In this document: in pieces, positions 15,014-17,947 of the stretch
Position numbering within the stretch: the first letter of the stretch is position 1
Layout of the letters: the number at the start of each line of letters is the position of its first letter
Assembly: GCA_028289745.1 (NCBI GenBank)
Contig: JANQOD010000360.1
Span: 1-17,947 of the forward strand
Source: Allomuricauda sp.
GTDB taxonomy: Bacteria; Bacteroidota; Bacteroidia; Flavobacteriales; Flavobacteriaceae
Direction of reading: 5' to 3'
Length of the DNA stretch: 17,947 bases
Made by a program: the position numbers and the translations under genes
The notes under the pieces: model-generated
Seen by the model: only the letters and a program-made list of their open reading frames with translations
What the model was told of the DNA's origin: nothing
Databases searched by the model: none

Positions 15014-15862
15014 CTATGAAAAAATGACCGTTTTATTGTTATAGACCATTGTCTTTCTATGCACATGAAGTAGTACGGCACGTGATAAAACGATTTTTTC
15101 TAGGTCTCGCCCCTTTGCCACTAGGTCATCTATGCTGTGAGAATGGGTGACCGTCGCCACATCTTGTGCAATAATGGGGCCTGCGTCAAGTTCTTCGGTC
15201 ACATAATGACTGGTTGCACCAATAATCTTAACACCCCGTTTAAAAGCGGCATGGTAGGGTTTGGCTCCTGCAAAGGCCGGCAAAAAAGAATGGTGAATGT
15301 TAATGATTCTATTGTGCAGCGCAGTGATGACTTTGGGCGAGATGATCTGCATATAGCGGGCCAATACCACAAAGTCCACATCATGTTGTTGAAGTAACCT
15401 GAGTTGCTCATTGTCTGCTTTTTCACGGGCCTCTTTGTTGACGGGAACATGATAAAAAGGGATATTGAATTGTTCGGCAATAAACCTTAAATCTTCATGG
15501 TTGCTCAAGATGAAAGGTATTTCAACCAACAATTCGCCCGACTGGTAACGGCTCAATATATCATAGAGGCAATGCTTGTATTTCGACACAAAAACAGCCA
15601 TTTTTGGCTTGATATGCTCTTGGTGAATGTGCCATTTCATTTGGTATTTATCGGCCAAAAGATCTTTGAAAGACGATTTCAGGGCAAGTTCATCGATAGT
15701 TTTCTCAAATTCACATTCTAAACGCATGAAGAACACTTTTGCCTCTTTATCAACGTGCTGATCAAGGTAGATGATATTGCCCCCCTGTCGGTGCAAAAAA
15801 TTGGTCACTGCACTGATGATTCCCACTTGGTCGGGGCAATGTATGAGAAAAGTAAGCTTCAA
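15014..15862 (-). CDS. purU: Formyltetrahydrofolate deformylase (TTG start)
   Basis: Hydrolyses 10-formyl-THF to formate and THF, balancing one-carbon units and supplying formate for purine synthesis. From TTG at 15862 the protein is 282 residues, close to the ~280-residue family norm. Residues 1-75 form an ACT domain (LTFLIHCPDQVGIISAVTNF at the start). The C-terminal formyltransferase fold has INIHHSFLPAF (188-197), GAKPYHAAFKRGVKIIGAT, and DAGPIIAQD (226-234) with the catalytic aspartate D226. The frame extends upstream to another TTG (15904), but a perfect TAATTTTG box at 15881-15888 lies inside that extension and 18 bp before the TTG chosen here, and no ATG is available near. The stop is TAG. 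Divergent from the acyl-CoA mutase gene. Confidence 0.92.
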   Translation of the reverse strand: MKLTFLIHCPDQVGIISAVTNFLHRQGGNIIYLDQHVDKEAKVFFMRLECEFEKTIDELALKSSFKDLLADKYQMKWHIHQEHIKPKMAVFVSKYKHCLYDILSRYQSGELLVEIPFILSNHEDLRFIAEQFNIPFYHVPVNKEAREKADNEQLRLLQQHDVDFVVLARYMQIISPKVITALHNRIINIHHSFLPAFAGAKPYHAAFKRGVKIIGATSHYVTEELDAGPIIAQDVATVTHSHSIDDLVAKGRDLEKIVLSRAVLLHVHRKTMVYNNKTVIFS

Positions 15863-15880
15863 CGTTGTGGTTTGAGCCTT

Positions 15881-15888
15881 CAAAATTA
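15881..15888 (-). promoter_or_regulatory. Putative -7 box (TAATTTTG) of purU
   Basis: On the minus strand TAATTTTG matches TAnnTTTG exactly. It supports the downstream TTG (15862) as the start codon rather than the longer frame. Confidence 0.5.
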
Positions 15889-16004
15889 GCGTATTCTGAA
15901 TCAAGGCCTATATTCCGGATTAATTTTTATAAAATTACGACTACAATCCATTTTTCATTGCATTTTCCGTAAATTGCAGGGGTCGAATTCGCATTTTTTT
16001 GAAG

Positions 16005-17947
16005 ATGGAGCAAACCGAGCCCTACCAACCCCAAAACAAAATCAGAGTGGTGACGGCCGCCTCACTTTTTGACGGCCATGACGCAGCTATCAATATCATG
16101 AGGCGCATCATTCAATCAGCTGGGGCCGAAGTCATACATCTTGGGCATGACCGCAGTGTCTCAGAAGTTGTGGAGTGTGCCGTTCAAGAAGATGCCAATG
16201 CCATAGCCATGACCTCATACCAAGGGGGGCATAACGAGTATTTCAAGTATATGTTCGACCTATTGCAAGAAAGAGGCGCCGGGCATATCAAAATCTTTGG
16301 CGGCGGCGGCGGTGTAATCTTACCCGAAGAGATCAAACAATTGATGGATTATGGCATCACCCGAATCTACTCTCCTGATGATGGTCGGGAAATGGGCTTA
16401 CAGGGCATGATCAATGATTTGGTCGAAAAGTCAGATTTTGAAGTTCCTGAGTTGCTTGTTTCCAAAGAAAAAAATCTAAAGGAACTGTTGGCCGAAAGAG
16501 ATGTCAAGACCATTGCCCGATTGATTTCCTTGGCTGAAAATAGGCGCGATGAATTTGAAAGGCACTTTTCATCGTTTGAAAAAGCCAATATGAACGTACC
16601 GGTCTTGGGTATCACTGGTACCGGTGGAGCAGGCAAGTCAAGTTTGGTAGATGAACTGGTGCGGCGCTTTCTAATGGATTTCCCCGATAAGCACCTGGGC
16701 ATTATTTCGGTCGATCCCTCAAAGCGAAAAACGGGTGGGGCACTTCTTGGAGACCGTATACGAATGAACTCGATCAACAACCCTAGGGTGTATATGCGTT
16801 CATTGGCCACCCGTCAATCGAACCTCGCGCTCTCAAAACATGTTGGTGAGGCAATACAGGTATTGAAGGCTGCGGCCTTTGATTTGGTCATTCTCGAAAC
16901 TTCGGGCATCGGTCAATCCGATACCGAGATTTTAGAGCATAGTGATATGTCATTATATGTGATGACACCCGAGTTTGGGGCAGCTACCCAGCTCGAAAAA
17001 ATCGACATGCTCGATTTTGCAGATTTGGTGGCTATCAACAAATTTGACAAAAGAGGTGCGCAAGATGCCCTGCGTGATGTAAAAAAACAATACCAACGCA
17101 ACAACGGTTTGTGGGACGCTGATTTAAATGACCTCCCCATTTTCGGTACCATAGCTTCACAGTTCAACGATCCGGGCATGAACCGTTTGTACGCAAACGT
17201 AATGGAAACCTTGAACAAAAAGACAGCTGCTGTTTTTGACTCTGATTTTAAAATAGATAACGAACCAGAGAAAATATTTGTCATACCTCCTTCAAGAGTG
17301 CGATATCTGTCTGAAATATCAGAAAACAATAAGAGTTATGATGAAAAAGCAACCCGACAATCAGAGCTGGCCCAAAGCCTTTTCGGTATTTTCAAGACCA
17401 TCATCTCGATTTTGGGCATGGATGTTTCCCAAGAAAAACAATTTTTGGATAAATCTGGGTTGAATGAAACGAGAATCCTTTCGAAAGGAAAAACGGATGA
17501 AGATAAGGCTTTGTTGGTAATGTTGGTCAAGGAATTCGATAGGGTAAAAATGGATTTTGATTCCCGAAATTGGGAAATGCTGCTGAATTGGGACGAAAAG
17601 GTCGATGCGTATAAAAATGCAGTTTATTCTTTTAAGGTTCGCGGTAAAGAAATCAACATTGATACCCATACCGAATCATTGTCGCACCTTCAGATACCAA
17701 AAGTGGCCTTGCCAAAATATGGGGCCTGGGGCGATTTGTTACTTTGGATGCTACAAGAAAACGTACCGGGAGCTTTTCCTTATACCTCAGGCATCTATCC
17801 GTTTAAGAGAACAAATGAAGACCCAACCCGAATGTTCGCCGGTGAGGGCGGGCCAGAACGTACCAATAGAAGGTTTCACTATGTGAGTCTCGATATGCCC
17901 GCAAAACGCCTATCGACTGCGTTCGACTCTGTAACGTTGTATGGCCA
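16005..17947 (+). CDS. icmF: Fused B12-dependent acyl-CoA mutase with G-protein chaperone (IcmF type), 3' truncated by window
   Basis: The frame is open from ATG 16005 to the window end, 647 complete residues of a protein that is usually ~1,100 residues. Domain order is that of IcmF. First comes a B12-binding domain with DGHDAA (23-28), where H25 would be the lower cobalt ligand. Next is a MeaI-like GTPase with Walker A GTGGAGKS (205-212), SVDPSKRKTGGALLGDRIRM (235-254), ETSGIGQSDTE (298-308) and NKFD (345-348). Then a helical linker leads to the start of the mutase barrel, with PGAFPYTSGIYPFKR and a FAGEGGPERTNRRFHY segment near the edge. IcmF interconverts isobutyryl- and n-butyryl-CoA (some also pivalyl/isovaleryl-CoA), with the GTPase loading and protecting the cofactor. 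Substrate cannot be fixed here because most active-site residues lie beyond the window. It is divergent from purU, with 142 bp between starts. Confidence 0.93.
   Translation, partial: MEQTEPYQPQNKIRVVTAASLFDGHDAAINIMRRIIQSAGAEVIHLGHDRSVSEVVECAVQEDANAIAMTSYQGGHNEYFKYMFDLLQERGAGHIKIFGGGGGVILPEEIKQLMDYGITRIYSPDDGREMGLQGMINDLVEKSDFEVPELLVSKEKNLKELLAERDVKTIARLISLAENRRDEFERHFSSFEKANMNVPVLGITGTGGAGKSSLVDELVRRFLMDFPDKHLGIISVDPSKRKTGGALLGDRIRMNSINNPRVYMRSLATRQSNLALSKHVGEAIQVLKAAAFDLVILETSGIGQSDTEILEHSDMSLYVMTPEFGAATQLEKIDMLDFADLVAINKFDKRGAQDALRDVKKQYQRNNGLWDADLNDLPIFGTIASQFNDPGMNRLYANVMETLNKKTAAVFDSDFKIDNEPEKIFVIPPSRVRYLSEISENNKSYDEKATRQSELAQSLFGIFKTIISILGMDVSQEKQFLDKSGLNETRILSKGKTDEDKALLVMLVKEFDRVKMDFDSRNWEMLLNWDEKVDAYKNAVYSFKVRGKEINIDTHTESLSHLQIPKVALPKYGAWGDLLLWMLQENVPGAFPYTSGIYPFKRTNEDPTRMFAGEGGPERTNRRFHYVSLDMPAKRLSTAFDSVTLYG

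Overview
The window looks like a chromosomal segment of a marine-type member of the Flavobacteriaceae (Bacteroidota), perhaps near Flagellimonas/Muricauda; the genus is a guess. The evidence is a type III glutamine synthetase beside a GSII-type enzyme, DUF4266 and DUF3570 proteins, the long Bacteroidota form of PurM, TAnnTTTG-type -7 boxes a few bases upstream of start codons, and no clear Shine-Dalgarno sites. Most of it is ordinary core metabolism. I see no CRISPR array, insertion sequence, tRNA or rRNA.

Layout. 1-998 (minus, cut by the window edge) is a GSII-type glutamine synthetase, divergent from a GSIII (1210-3396). A PLP-dependent serine/threonine dehydratase follows (3468-4454), convergent with a DUF1080 lipoprotein (4458-5228, minus). 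purM lies at 5338-6516. Then comes a compact plus-strand cluster (6567-9989) of exported redox proteins: Rieske lipoprotein, thioredoxin-like protein, ApbE flavin transferase, DUF4266 lipoprotein and DUF3570 outer-membrane-type protein. Next are prfA (10060-11139) and pyrF (11182-12006), a small conserved-looking minus-strand ORF (12003-12197), an exported lipocalin-like hypothetical protein (12400-12906), a membrane-anchored AraC-type regulator (13080-14603, minus), a 410-base gap rich in inverted repeats, purU (15014-15862, minus), and the first ~647 residues of an IcmF-type fused acyl-CoA mutase (16005 to the end).

How the genes fit together. The two glutamine synthetases assimilate ammonia, and purM, purU and pyrF serve nucleotide and one-carbon metabolism. 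The five-gene cluster is probably one operon making an extracytosolic, flavin-linked electron-transfer or maturation system: ApbE attaches FMN, the thioredoxin handles disulfides, the Rieske protein carries a 2Fe-2S cluster, and DUF4266 and DUF3570 are its envelope partners.

The most notable observation is an in-frame TGA (10480-10482) inside an otherwise intact prfA. The frame is the same on both sides, and the PxT and GGQ motifs are present. RF1 alone reads UAG, and four genes here end in TAG, so RF1 should be needed. The TGA is therefore a sequence error, a very recent or suppressed mutation, or a recoded codon that would tie RF1 synthesis to UGA readthrough and hence to RF2 activity. Second in interest are the nested inverted repeats plus a minus-strand terminator at 14773-14957 (possible small RNA or structured 3' UTR) and a 30-bp dyad upstream of the AraC-type regulator.
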